Origin: Chrysomallon squamiferum
Lineage: Eukaryota > Mollusca > Gastropoda > Neomphalida > Peltospiridae
Direction: 5' to 3'
NCBI GenBank assembly: GCA_012295275.1
Contig: CM022667.1
Coordinates: forward strand, 1-64,000
DNA length: 64,000 nucleotides
The stretch's first letter is position 1. The number at the start of each line of letters is the position of its first letter. Under the pieces are notes generated by a model. It saw only the letters and a program-made list of their open reading frames with translations, did not search any database and had not been told where the DNA came from. Position numbers and translations under genes: made by a program. Of this stretch, positions 22,235 through 34,472 are shown piece after piece.

Positions 22235-23343
22235 TAATGTATACACCACATTTAATTAATTTATTTATTAATAATTTATAAATAATTTTAAATAAATATA
22301 TATTTTGGACGGCAGGGGATGGTGGAGTTCGAACTAACACTATTTTTATGCTTACCATTCCAATAACGAGTTAATCAGAAAATCTGAAATTTTCCTCATT
22401 ATCATTGGTATCATTGGCATCAGTACAATCAAAAGAAAATAATAAAAAGCAAAGAGTTCATCGCCCAGTTAATAATAAAATGCATGCATGGCTCACCATT
22501 TTGGAACTTTACTGTATTTATTAATCGTGGAAATTCGTTGATCTGGAGATGATGTCAGAGTTATGACGTGTGAAAATTATTAATCAGAACTTTACCAGTT
22601 TAGAAAATATAGATCTGTTCATATGCAAATCTCATCTTTTAACATCTTTATTTATTTTTTTTATTTTTTTTCTCTAACAAAATTGTTTAATGATTATATA
22701 TGTTGTTTTATTTTTTGTTTTTTTTTACCCCACTGAAAACAAAACTTATTTAGTGATTGGATACTTTTATTTCTGGGATTTGTGATAACTAATGTACTAA
22801 TTAACTACTTTCTGAAAGTCAGTGTTTTATTTTTGTTGATTATTTAAATCTTCCAATATTTCTGAAATTTCATTTTTAATCTGAAGAAGATTAACACTTT
22901 TATTAATCTCCCTAATTCACCAAAAAAGAAAAAAAAGAAAAAAAAGAAAAAAAAAAGAAGAAAAAATTAGAAAAGCTTGATTAATAATAAAAAACTGAAG
23001 GTGATGCAGGAAGCAGTGATGTACATTTTGATGCATAATTTTTTAATTACTTGTTTTTTTCTCATCTATTTCTTTTATTTTAATTATTTAAATTTTTCTT
23101 AAATTATTTATTTCAAAAGAAGGGGGCGGGTTTTGCCAACCGAGAGAGTAGACTGTAGCGGGTATCTCTATTTTTTTACCACTTTTTTTATTTTTATTGA
23201 TGCAAATCAATAATGTTTTTAGACAGATTTAGTTTATCATTTATTTTGTATGTTAGATTGTTAACAGCTTTGTGACAAATCCCTTGATTGTATACTTTTA
23301 TTTATACTGTTCATATTATGTAAAGGTATCTTGATCGAATAAA
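19938..23343 (+). other. Probable long 3' UTR of the Pro/Gly/Tyr-rich protein gene
   Basis: No further protein-like frame follows the stop. The region has many poly(T) tracts (for example 20080-20113, 20237-20262, 21918-21946, 22204-22232) and a TTA run at 20038-20066. A degenerate repeat at 21075-21280 shares the motif GATTTATATGATA. A GC-rich patch lies at 23121-23164. A good polyadenylation signal AATAAA at 23338-23343 is followed by T/G-rich sequence; another is at 23381-23386 and earlier ones at about 20300. That this is one UTR is inference. Confidence 0.5.
23338..23343 (+). terminator. Candidate polyadenylation signal of the Pro/Gly/Tyr-rich protein gene
   Basis: AATAAA in ATCGAATAAAACTGAAG, followed within 40 bp by GTTTTCTGTTGTCTC, a T/G-rich downstream element. 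Confidence 0.5.
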
Positions 23344-23389
23344 ACTGAAGCTTTTCTCATCAAGTTTTCTGTTGTCTCTTAATAAAGGG

Positions 23390-25414
23390 GGTTATTTAAA
23401 GGGGGTCGAACATTTATTTTTATATTATTACATGTATTTTATTTTTATTATTATTATTATTTATCAGATTTTTTCATGGACATACATTATTTTCTTTAAA
23501 CTGTACATGTGTTAGCATCAGTAAAGAACATGCTCATTTTATGTACTTCAATGTGATGATTTTATTTCTTCACACCAACCTTTACTAATAATAAAGTACA
23601 ATAATAATCCTCAGGAGATATCCTTGGTTCATTGTGTCTTTATTACATCTTTATATGTTCTTTTATTTATTTAAAATAAATAATAAAATACTGCAAAGCC
23701 TTGTTATTTATACTGTTAATTATCAAAACTGTAACTAAAAGTTCTACAAAATGTTTTTATTTTTTTTATTTTCACAATTTTAAAGAAACTAATTTTATAC
23801 AGTAGTTTAGGAATTTCATAAACATCCTTAAAATGTTTATTTTTTCATTATAAGATGTTATTATTGTTGGACATAGTAACAGTAGTTACTAAACCTTCCT
23901 TTGATTTTAACAGTTTTTTAATCGGACTATAAATAACAGATAACTTGCTCACTATACAAACCTGTGTGACATCAAAAGGACACTTGCACGCTTAACTTTA
24001 CAATATTAACTGGTAGAGATTTTGTAAACAAAATTAGATTAAACGATAGAAAATTGACCAACATCATTTATATTCATATTTTATTATTTAAAATAATGTT
24101 CATACATCATGTGTATAAATATTAAGGCATACAAGAATATATACATACGGTTTGGATTTCACAAGCATCAGTTCTTATCTTTCTTTCTAAATTTGGTAAC
24201 AATGGTTTTGAAAAAGAATAGTGTATTATAATTTTTGTTGTACTTCGGATAAGTACACGAGTGAAATGCAATTAGAGAGCTAATTAGTGAAAAATCTAAG
24301 ATATTTTCCTAATAATCTAATTGATGATGGTGGTCTATTCTGGCAATTTCTGTGAATTAAAATTATTCTGACTCTGAATAAAATAGAGTCACAAATATTT
24401 ACATAAAATGGTTTATTTTGGGTTCCAAGTTCTATTGAGTCAACTGTTAAATAATAAGGTTCTCCTTATAATACTAGTTACATAATTCTACAATTAAGAA
24501 TGAAACATGATCGATTCTGAGAAAAATATTATTAAAAACAAGGACATTCTAACTGTTCTTTTAACAAACAGCAAAATAACTGGATGCAAAATATTATTTA
24601 ATAATTTATACCAAAAAGAAAATTTTATTTTGATGGGGATATATTAGTTATTTATAATAAACCAGAAGCAAAAGGTTATTTTAAATAAATAATTAAACCA
24701 AAATAAGTATTACTTTGATGGAGATATACAAGTTGTTTGAAATTACAGTGAAAAACAAAAAGTAAAATACAAATAAATAATATATAAAAGAAAAAATACA
24801 TAATGCGGATTATTTATCCTCAATGTGCAGCTTTTAACTGGCTATCTCTCTCTAATACAACATTATTTGACATGGCTATTGTAATTTTCATTGGCTGGAA
24901 CTGGAAAAATAACTATGGCAGCACCTAAAAGGATTGGGTCATTAATATGAACCTATATATAAGCTTTCATTTTCTCAAGATTCACGTAGATAAGATCTAA
25001 ATAGCTACATAGATAAATAGATAGATATACATACAGATAGATAGGTAATAGATAAGACTGATGGATATAAAAACAGTACAAAACAAAACAAAAATTTGAG
25101 TAAATAATAAAAAGGTTATGTAATTTATATATGTGTATATACCCATAACTGAAGAATAAAAAGTGTGTCAATCTCCGTAAGTGCATTCACCACAAATTTG
25201 CTTTTTTGGCAGATTTGCTGAGCTTGGATTGTCAGAACAGTGAAAATACAGCATTTACAAAAATATACATAATATATACCAGTTATATATTTGTGCAATG
25301 GAGAAAATGAAAATACGAATGTTCAGCAACACACACCACAAAAAAAAGGAATTTAAAGAATATAAATATTGATAGTAATGTGAGAGAGTGTAAGCGTGAA
25401 TATGTGTATATTCA

Positions 25415-25470
<56 letters not shown>

Positions 25471-25780
25471 CGTGTTCCTGTTTGTGTGTCTTTGTATGAC
25501 ATGCATATGAAAGTAACTAAATAAATTACTATTTTGTGCCTGATCGTTGAACAAAATATGAATGGTTGAATTTAAACTTGTTCAATTTAGAAATAACATT
25601 CCGTACAAAACGTTTTACAACCAAAAACAACAGATTAATATAATTAATCATTAATGACAACGGTAAGAGCATGATTTCAAACTTTATCCTAAATAATCTT
25701 TTTTTTATTAAATAATATTATTTATTTACTGGTGCACACTGTTTCTTTCTGCATAACAAACCTATAAATAAACAACTTCC
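23390..25780. other. Intergenic or 3' UTR region between convergent genes
   Basis: AT-rich with no protein-like frame. It contains a GATA-type stretch at about 25010-25060 and a pure (GT)n run at 25420-25468. A TTTATT at about 24080 (AATAAA on the minus strand) could end the ATP9 transcript, which would give that gene a 3' UTR of over 3 kb; not determinable here. Confidence 0.4.
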
Positions 25781-25784
25781 ACAG

Positions 25785-26165
25785 TTCTGCATGAATCTGC
25801 AAAGAAACTAGATGTATACATGTCTGCATGAAAGATCTATAACTAAACTAGACTTGTACAGTTCTGCAAGAAGAATCTATAAATAAACTAGACTTGTATA
25901 GAGTTCTGCATTAAGAATCTATAAAAAAAAACTACTTGTATACAGTTCTGCATGAATAATTTATAAATAAACTAGACTTGTATACAGTTCTGCATGAAGA
26001 ATCTATAAATAAACTAGACTTGTATACAGTTCTGCATGAATAATTTATAAATAAACTAGACTTGTATACAGTTCTGCATTAAGAATCTATAAAAAAAAAC
26101 TACTTGTATACAGTTCTGCATGAATAATTTATAAACAAACAAGACCTGCAAATCAGTTCTGCTAC
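25785..26165. repeat. Minisatellite, unit about 43-57 bp
   Basis: About nine imperfect copies of a unit containing ACAGTTCTGCATGAA, then ATCTATAAATAAACTAGACT, then TGTAT. Two sub-variants occur, with AATCTATAAAAAAAAACTAC or AATTTATAAATAAACTAG. Copies alternate between variants, suggesting duplication of blocks larger than one unit. It lies beyond the ATP9 stop codon, possibly in its 3' UTR. Confidence 0.9.
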
Positions 26166-26639
26166 TGAATTCAAGTATAGTACACTGGTTTCTTTTTTAC
26201 ATGCATAACAAATTTATAAGCAAATCAGAATAAATGTATATGGAATGAAATACAGCAGGTAAATAACAAAGTTTATGATGAATGTATAAATAAATAGCAT
26301 ACTATTCAGATTTGTGCAAAAGGAATTTTCAGCAAACAATAACTTAAATAAATAAATAAGTAAAAACTAAAATAGATTGGTACTTAGTACTGTGCTTAAG
26401 GAATTTATAAATAAATTAATACTAGACTGGTTCACAGTGTAGTTCACTGATGATATTAATCTTACTGTACCAGTCTTCTTGTAACAAGTCATAATAAAAT
26501 AATTATTCTTAATAAATACAGTTTAATTGGTTTCATCCAAAGAGCAAATTAATCAGATTTGGATATTAATCACAGAATGAACCATTACAGGAATCAATGT
26601 TTAAATTTTTTCACAATAATTTTATGCTTCTTGTAATTT

Positions 26640-27484
26640 GACCAATTACTGTGAATATGTTTAGAACATGTTTCTGCACTGTAATTTTCTCTTCTCTATA
26701 TTATTACTTAGGCCAGATATTATGATGATGATGACAGTACAAAATAAATTTGTGGGGACAGAACTTGACCATCAACATTTTTAATTTTAGCACATTCATT
26801 TTCTATACCGAATGACAGTGGTTTGGTTAGTAACTATTATAATGATTATAGTTCAGAATAAATTTGTGGACTAAACTTGACAGTAAATGTTTGTAATTTT
26901 ATAATAATAATTTTCTGTTCTTTGTAGTAATTTCTTTACTATTATTATTATTGTTCAGCCTTGACTGTGCACCAGACTTGACAATACTTTTTTAAAATTT
27001 TAGCACAATAATTTTTCTTCTCTATAACAGTTTTACTTATTATAATGATGATAGTTCAGAATACATGTTTCAATATAAGAATCAAACATTTTCTCTTCTC
27101 TGTAATAGTGGTTAGTCTCTTTACTATTATAACAATGACAGTTCAGAATACAATTTTTAATACAAGAATAAATAACATTCTCTTCTCTATAACAGGGGTT
27201 AGTCTTTTTTGCTATTACAACGATGATAGTTCAGAATACATTTTTCAAAACAAGAATCAATAACTTTTTCTTCTCTATAATAGTGGTTAGTCTTTTTACT
27301 ATTATAATGATAATAGTTCAGAATACATTCTTCAGAACAGGAATAAACATTTTTTAATTTTTGCATAATAATTTTCAAGAACAGTGGTTTGACCAGTTGC
27401 TTTTATCATGATGATAACTCACAATACAAGTTTCAGTGTTTTCAGTTTTAGCACACTAGTTCTCAGGAACAGTGATTTGTCCAG
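26640..27484. repeat. Degenerate tandem repeat next to the ATP9 stop codon, unit about 85-125 bp
   Basis: About eight copies of a unit running CTCTATAACAGTGGTTAGTC, then TTTTTACTATTATAATGATG, then ATAGTTCAGAATACA and ATTTTCTTCTC. The outermost copy (ACCAATTACTGTGAATATG at about 26641) resembles the stop codon region of the ATP9 terminal exon (CCAGTTACTGTGTAAG at 27481). The repeat may therefore include sequence from the end of that exon. Confidence 0.8.
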
Positions 27485-30400
27485 TTACTGTGTAAGTTTT
27501 GAGTAAACTGGAGGAGAGAATCTTTTCCTGAGATATTTTAGCACGTAGAGAGGAATACAGCTGACTGCTGTTATAGCCATCACCTTCCACACAAAGTTCC
27601 AAGTCTTTAAAAATGATGCATCTGAAAAAGTAAGAAAAGTTATCATTTTTTCAAAAATAATACACACACACACACACATATATATATATAAAAAAAAAAA
27701 AAATTCATTTGTTCTTTTTACAACTAAACATAAACAGTAAAAGAATTTGGATGTCCTAATAAAAAAAAAAAAACTTTACATAGCGAATTTCAAAAAATAA
27801 TTCTGACAAAAACATAAAAAGCTTAGCTAATCACTTTTAAATCTAAGAAAAAAAAAATGTCTTTCAACAACAATTATTTATAATTTATTATTGTCATAAT
27901 TTATTATTGTCATAAAACTGGTTACTAGGACAAGTGAATAACTCTGATAAACAGTGAATATAAATAACTTATTTGTCAAACCAACAACAATACTGTATTC
28001 CTAACTAAAATATAATCTGTATATCTGCACCAAATATATCTTATGATATATACTACAAATCTATATGTCTAATTTCATACTCACCAAAATAATCTTTTAA
28101 GATTGCTAGTGATGCAATGTAAATCCCTAGGCTGAAAATTTCTGCTATGACCATTAGATAGTGCCAGGTCCGCACTGTCAGGGCAACCATCAACAGCTCA
28201 GTGAGAATCAGAGATGTAAATGTGATGGAAACAACATGGAGAAATTCGTCATCAAATAACAGAAGAGCTCCATACATAATTATGCCCCCTGAAATCATGA
28301 AATAAAATAAAATTATCTGCATATGTATTTATGTGTGTAGTATGTATGTAATATAAAAATGTTAAAAATTCATTAATAAATGTTTTCTTGTAGTATGTGA
28401 ATTTTTATTTGGTATGAGCAAATAAAAAATTTCAATATTTTAAATACAATAAATATATAAATAAATAATAATAAGAAAGAAATCTAATCATTTATTAATA
28501 TATGCTTTCTGATACTACAATATAAAATTCAAATGTCAAAATTAAAAATATATTAATAATACAAAATTTTACCTTGATAAATACTAATAAGCACCCAGAG
28601 AAAAAATGTCTTGAAAGATAATGATCTTCCCTGAATCAAATATAAAAAAACAAAAATTAAATAATTTAATTTTTAACAATTTACCATTTTAACTCGCCTA
28701 CAAGACGTTACCATGTTTTTTTATCTCTACTACAAAGTGTTTTTGTGTGTGTGTATCTGTGTGTGTATCTGTGTGTGAAGCTGTGTCTCTGTATTATGTG
28801 TATAAATGTTTATTTTGTATTTGTGTATGTTTGTTAGTCTGTGTGTGTCTACATGTGTTTGTATAATTATGTACATGTTCATTCACACATCACCACTTTG
28901 TATCCTGGCAAACATACAGGATAATGTATATATCAATTTAAATCAAAATTCATTTAGAACATACTTCACTTTTTAAATGAATTTAAATTAAGTTTTTTTA
29001 TATATATATAATTTAATTGTTTGTTGTTGTTCTACTGATCAATTTGTAAAATACATATACATTTATATTTATATATGCATACATATATTTGTATTATATT
29101 TATGTATACATAATTATATACATATTTATGTTTATAAATAATGGAAATAATATAAATAAACTGTACTTTTGTCATTTGTTTATAAAGTTCTGGATATGTC
29201 ATGGCAATTGTTGACGACACATCTTTGTCCAGCACCAGAGAAAAGACAGGGAACATGGTGTACACTGTGGCATAGCTGAAACACAAATACTTAAAATACA
29301 CAACATGCAGTAGTCATATTAATAAACAAAGAAACAGATCATAATGATAACTGTAATAATAAATGAATGAATTATCCTTCAATAATAAAAATGATGACAA
29401 AGATGATGTTAATAACAATCATAATAATTAAAAAAACATAATTACAATAAATAACTAAAGTATTTTATAACAATGATCATTATGATGATTATGATATTGA
29501 TAATGATACTAATAACAACAATAAAAATAATAAATATATTAATAATAAATAAAGATGTACTATATAATGATGATTATTATGATACTAATAAAAAAAACAA
29601 AAAACAACAGTATTAATAATCAGTAATAACATATTGCTTACTATATAATTAATGGATGATACAATATAATCAACAATCTTGCTACTATTTAGTAAAAAAA
29701 TATCTCATGGAATGGAAGCAGCAAGTTTTCTTTATCTTATCATCATTATACAAAAACATAATATGTCTAAAAGCTAGTAACTATCAATATTAAATATGCT
29801 GTGTTCAATCTGCATTCATTACATTCAGTTATTTACCATAACATTTTACAGTTAAGTACTTGATAAATCCTGGAATTGCTGAAATGGTTAATTTTTTTTA
29901 GAAATCCTGGTTTAACAGGGGCCTGGTTTTGAAAATCTTCAACACAATTTAATTTTTAGAATAAACATGTAAGAACTGATTCTCAAGTATTTGCTGACAA
30001 ACTCACCCAACCATGAGGAAACCAGGAAACAAAGCTACACTAGCAAAGTAGAAAACTGAACAGAAGACAGCCTGCATGGTGGTGATGATCAGACCTCTGT
30101 GAATGACAAACTGACTGAGAGACGCAGAACGCTTGTAGCTGAAAATGATGAAGTTAATGAATTAAATATATTAAAACCATATCAAAATTAGTGACAGTAT
30201 AGAATAAAAATAAATGGTAGATATGTAAATAAAAATAATATTTGTGGTCATGGTGTGTTTTCAATGACAAACTTTCTCAGAGATGCAGAATGATTCTAAC
30301 TTAAAATTATGACTAAATTCAGTGTATCAAAAGATATATTACATTTTATAAACACTACACCAATGAACATCAGCTCTCTATATAATAATAATGAAGATAA

Positions 30401-31984
30401 ACTGATGTAAGATTATTAAAAAGTGAGAACATAAAGAAAGACAAAACAACCAACCTGATTTCGTCCATGAACAATGATCAGTCGACCAAGATGGCTGAAC
30501 TGTGTTATTGAATAATCAGCTGCAAGTGAAGCCTGCTTTCCTTCCTGTAAACATAAAATATATATAGATTCCATCACTTTAAACACAAAATTTATTTTAG
30601 TGTAACTACTACATCACACCAATTAATTAATTCATTATTGTCACTTAGCAGGTGTTAAACAAATGGTATTTTTGATAAATTATCTTCAAAGGAAATATGC
30701 TATTGATTTGTTTTAATATTAACTAATTTTTTTAAGGCGAGAATCAAGAGAAATGAATACATTTAAAAAATAAAATTAATAATAAATAATTTGTATACTG
30801 AACAAACAAGTTATGCATCAGGAAATCTTTTCATTTATAAAAAGACACTGAAAACATTTGAATACTTGATATACACAGGAATAATATTTTGTGAATCATA
30901 ATTCATGAATATTTCCATATATCCTAAATTTATTTATCGGCATATTCAGATGGTCTTGTTCTAAAATATACCTAAGATGATGAAAATAAAAAGTAAAAAT
31001 AAATTACCTTGCCAACAATGCCTACACCTGCATCTGCTGCCTGTATCATACTGACATCATTTCCACCATCACCTGCAAATGAAGACAATACTTCTCACAT
31101 ACAGTTAGACTATACACAGCAATACATGCATATACATGCATTTACATTCATAAAACAATTAAATTATTTTGATAGATTATTCTCTAGGCAAACTTGGTGA
31201 ATGACTGTATTCATCAGAAATTAGAAACTTTTGATGATCAAATTTCATAATCATAATGGTACTCTTCTTCTGGATATATATTTTATTACAAAAACTTTAA
31301 TCTCATAACTAAGTTAACCTTCAGCTGTGTTAAAGAAAACAACCAACCACGTTTGTGCATTTCTGCACATAATTCTTTTGGGGCACTTTGTAAATTACTG
31401 CATTTATTTGAATAAAAAGCTTTTTTTTTTTTTTTTTTTTTCAAATCTCTGGATTTTATTCTACTGCTGGATATATGTATTACAAACTGAATTTTGGAAT
31501 TATGCTAACATTTAGTTCTCTTTTTTCACATCAGCTTTGTTAGAACTGGCCTCTTATTTATTTTAATTTTAAAAAAAGCTCAACAGTTAAACATAAAATT
31601 CATAATGAAACCTTAAAATGTATTGACTAATTCAACAAAACTGTGTGTAAATGATGTGCTGAATAATTTTTATTTCAATGAAAAAACAAAAAAGACAGTG
31701 AAAATATTGTTATACCAACACACATATATACAGATATAAATTACATAAATGCAGTAGAGAAACATTTAGAATAGGAAAGAAGCAAAGATACAATTATACA
31801 GACACTTTCACAGAGATATTACATTGACTTTTTTCTTACCTATTGCACATGTTCGTTTTCCAGTGTGAGATTTTAATAGTTTGACTATTTCTGCCTTCTG
31901 AGTGGGTGAACATCGACAAACCACCACAGCAGGGCATTGGCAGGCCAGCTCAACAAACTCATGTTCATAATACTTGAGACACAT
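27485..31984 (-). CDS. ATP9B: ATP9 exons 19-26, end of P domain and membrane segments 5-10
   Basis: Exon 19 (31984-31840): [20 protein letters not shown] and [15 protein letters not shown]. Exon 20 (31072-31008): [20 protein letters not shown]. Exon 21 (30544-30455): [16 protein letters not shown] and VHGRN. Exon 22 (30138 or 30131 to 30007): [20 protein letters not shown]. Exon 23 (29275-29167): [20 protein letters not shown]. Exon 24 (28630-28573): [19 protein letters not shown]. Exon 25 (28288-28085): [20 protein letters not shown]. Exon 26 (27621-27485): [21 protein letters not shown], stop TAA. All junctions except 21/22 fit the phase; there the canonical acceptor gives a frameshift and the frame is kept only with an AAG acceptor 7 bases further in. 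Confidence 0.92.
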
Positions 31985-34436
31985 CTGAACAAAAACATAC
32001 ACAGATAATGGATATTGCTGTTTATTATTACTAGTATTTTATATTATGGTTTCACTGTGCATGCACTGGTAAAAACATCTGCAAACATGCACAGTTATAC
32101 AAAGACAAATTTCTTCCATTCATTACTCAATTCATTTTATTTCAGTATGAATATTACTATCATTTCTAAATCACATTTAATAAATCACCAATGATAAACA
32201 CTATTCTGAGTTCAAGCTCAAGTTCAGCATAACCTTAATTAGCATTCACAATTCCAAAAACTGAACCCACTGATTATTTGCCATTCATTACTTGGTTTGT
32301 TATTATTATATCTAAATTACCTCCTGAGATAACAATGGCATTATTGTTCTTTCTTCTGAATGTATTCAGTTCAAATTTAGTTTCTTTTCAACGAGTACAA
32401 TTCATTACAAACTGAATTGATCTAATACATATGAATATTTTCCACAAATTATTTGGTTCATTTTGTTCTGAATCAATCTTACTATCATTTCATGTCACCT
32501 GTAACAAATCTCCAATGATAACCAAAACATTATCATCCTTTTTTTCACCTGAATGTCTTCAGTTAAAATTTAACTTCATTTCAATCAGGATGAGACACTA
32601 AAAATTGAACTAATCTTAATACTGGTGAATATTTTCTATTCATTACTTGGTTGAATCTGTTTCAGTATCGATCTTATTATCATTTGTTTTAAGAAATATT
32701 TTCAATTCTTATTATCAGATCTCCTGTGAAATTCAAATGATATCATTTTCAATTCATAACTTCAATCAATACAGTACATTAGAAACTGAATTGATCTGAT
32801 ATTTTTCATCTATTTCTTGGTTCATTCTATTTCTGAATCAATATTATTTACCTACATTAAATCTCCAGTGAAAAACAGAGAATTATCATCCTTTTCTCTG
32901 TCAAAAATTACCTGTAATGAATCTCCTGTGATGATCAAGGCATTATCATTCTTTCTTCTGAGAGCATTCAGTTCTAGATGAGCCTCACTTCTGTCTGAAA
33001 TCTGACTGAATGTGTACGTCCCCTGCAGACGTGACACCAACTTTGAGCTCTTGGCAATGCACGTAGCAGTTTCAAGTTTGTCTCCAGTCAGCATCCAGAT
33101 CTGTGACAAAAACAAGAATGATACATCACAGTGGAAATACTGGTTCAGTTTGCTACGGAATAAGGTTTGTAGTGATCTGTGACATCATGGTGGTTAAGAA
33201 TAAGAAGTGAGAAATGAAATGAGTAAGAATAAAACATCTGTAATAGAGATATGAAAAAGAAGAATAAAATGTCTAAATACAGATAAAAAATATGAATAAC
33301 ATATCAAAATAAGAAATTTCTGTGTAAAACACAAATCAAAATACAAAGTTTTTGTAAAAATATAAATCAAAATAAGAAGTTTTCTTTAAAACACATCAAA
33401 ATAAGAAGATTTCTGTAAAGAACAGGAATAAAATGAAGGAGAACAGGAATAAGAAGTCATCTTATTTATTTTTATATCTTGTTAGCTTTTAAACACATCC
33501 TGCTGTTCTAAGAAATATGTTAGCCAGATTTTTCAGAAATAGTTATCTTTGTTTTTTAATGGTTTAAATACCAAAAATCTTTCAATATTTATTCTGTCTG
33601 TGTATGCATGCATATGTTTGTGTTTATAAGTGTGTGTGTTTGTGATTTAATTTTAGATAAATTTCATGAATTACAGTGCAATATAAATTCATGGATCTAA
33701 TTTAATAAAACCACATAACAATGAATCAAAATCAATTTAAGAAATATATATTTTCACAATTTCAATTTCTTATATCAAGGATTGGCAGTATTCAGTGTAA
33801 AATATTAATAAACACAATACGTATGTAAATTGTATGTAAAAAAAACATGCATGTAAATTTTTTATATTTGAACATGAAATGAATCATCTCAGCTGGAATG
33901 TCTTTATCATATTATCAAACAGAATTTTATTATCACTGTTACTGTTGTTGCTGCTGCAGGTGCTGTTTTGTTGTTGTTGTTGTTGTGATTATTATTATTA
34001 TTATTATCATCATCATCATCATCATCATTTTCATGAGTATTATTACTTCTTAATCATGATTTTGACCAACATCCAATTCAACATCCCACCCATCAATTAA
34101 CAAAGACTGACCTTAATTCCAGCATTACGGAGCAGTTCCAGAGTTGGTCTGACTCCATCCTGCAGTTTATCCTCGACTCCAGTGACACACAGTAACTCCA
34201 TGTCTCTCTCCAGACTCTCCACAACAGTCTGAACCTTCAAACTGCGATCCTGAATACTCAGCTTAGCCTTGTGATAGCGACTCTGTATATATAATAATAG
34301 ACAAATATTGTTAAGTTTGGAGAAAATTTTATAAAAATATATATGGCTTTTAAAATAATATAAAGTTAAAAATACATCACTATGCATGATTAATTTTGAA
34401 AAAAACAAAACAATACATGACATATTTTGATAATGG

Positions 34437-34472
<36 letters not shown>

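Noticed and set aside
22300-22370. tRNA-like GGAGTTCGAACT
   Set aside because: Resembles a B box, but no A box, anticodon arm or cloverleaf can be built around it.
32852-32911. Extension of ATP9 exon 18 (frame continues as [12 protein letters not shown]...)
   Set aside because: The family protein goes from GDSL(E) directly to CLKYYE; the extension is a decayed repeat of the exon edge, and a good donor (GTAATT) precedes it.
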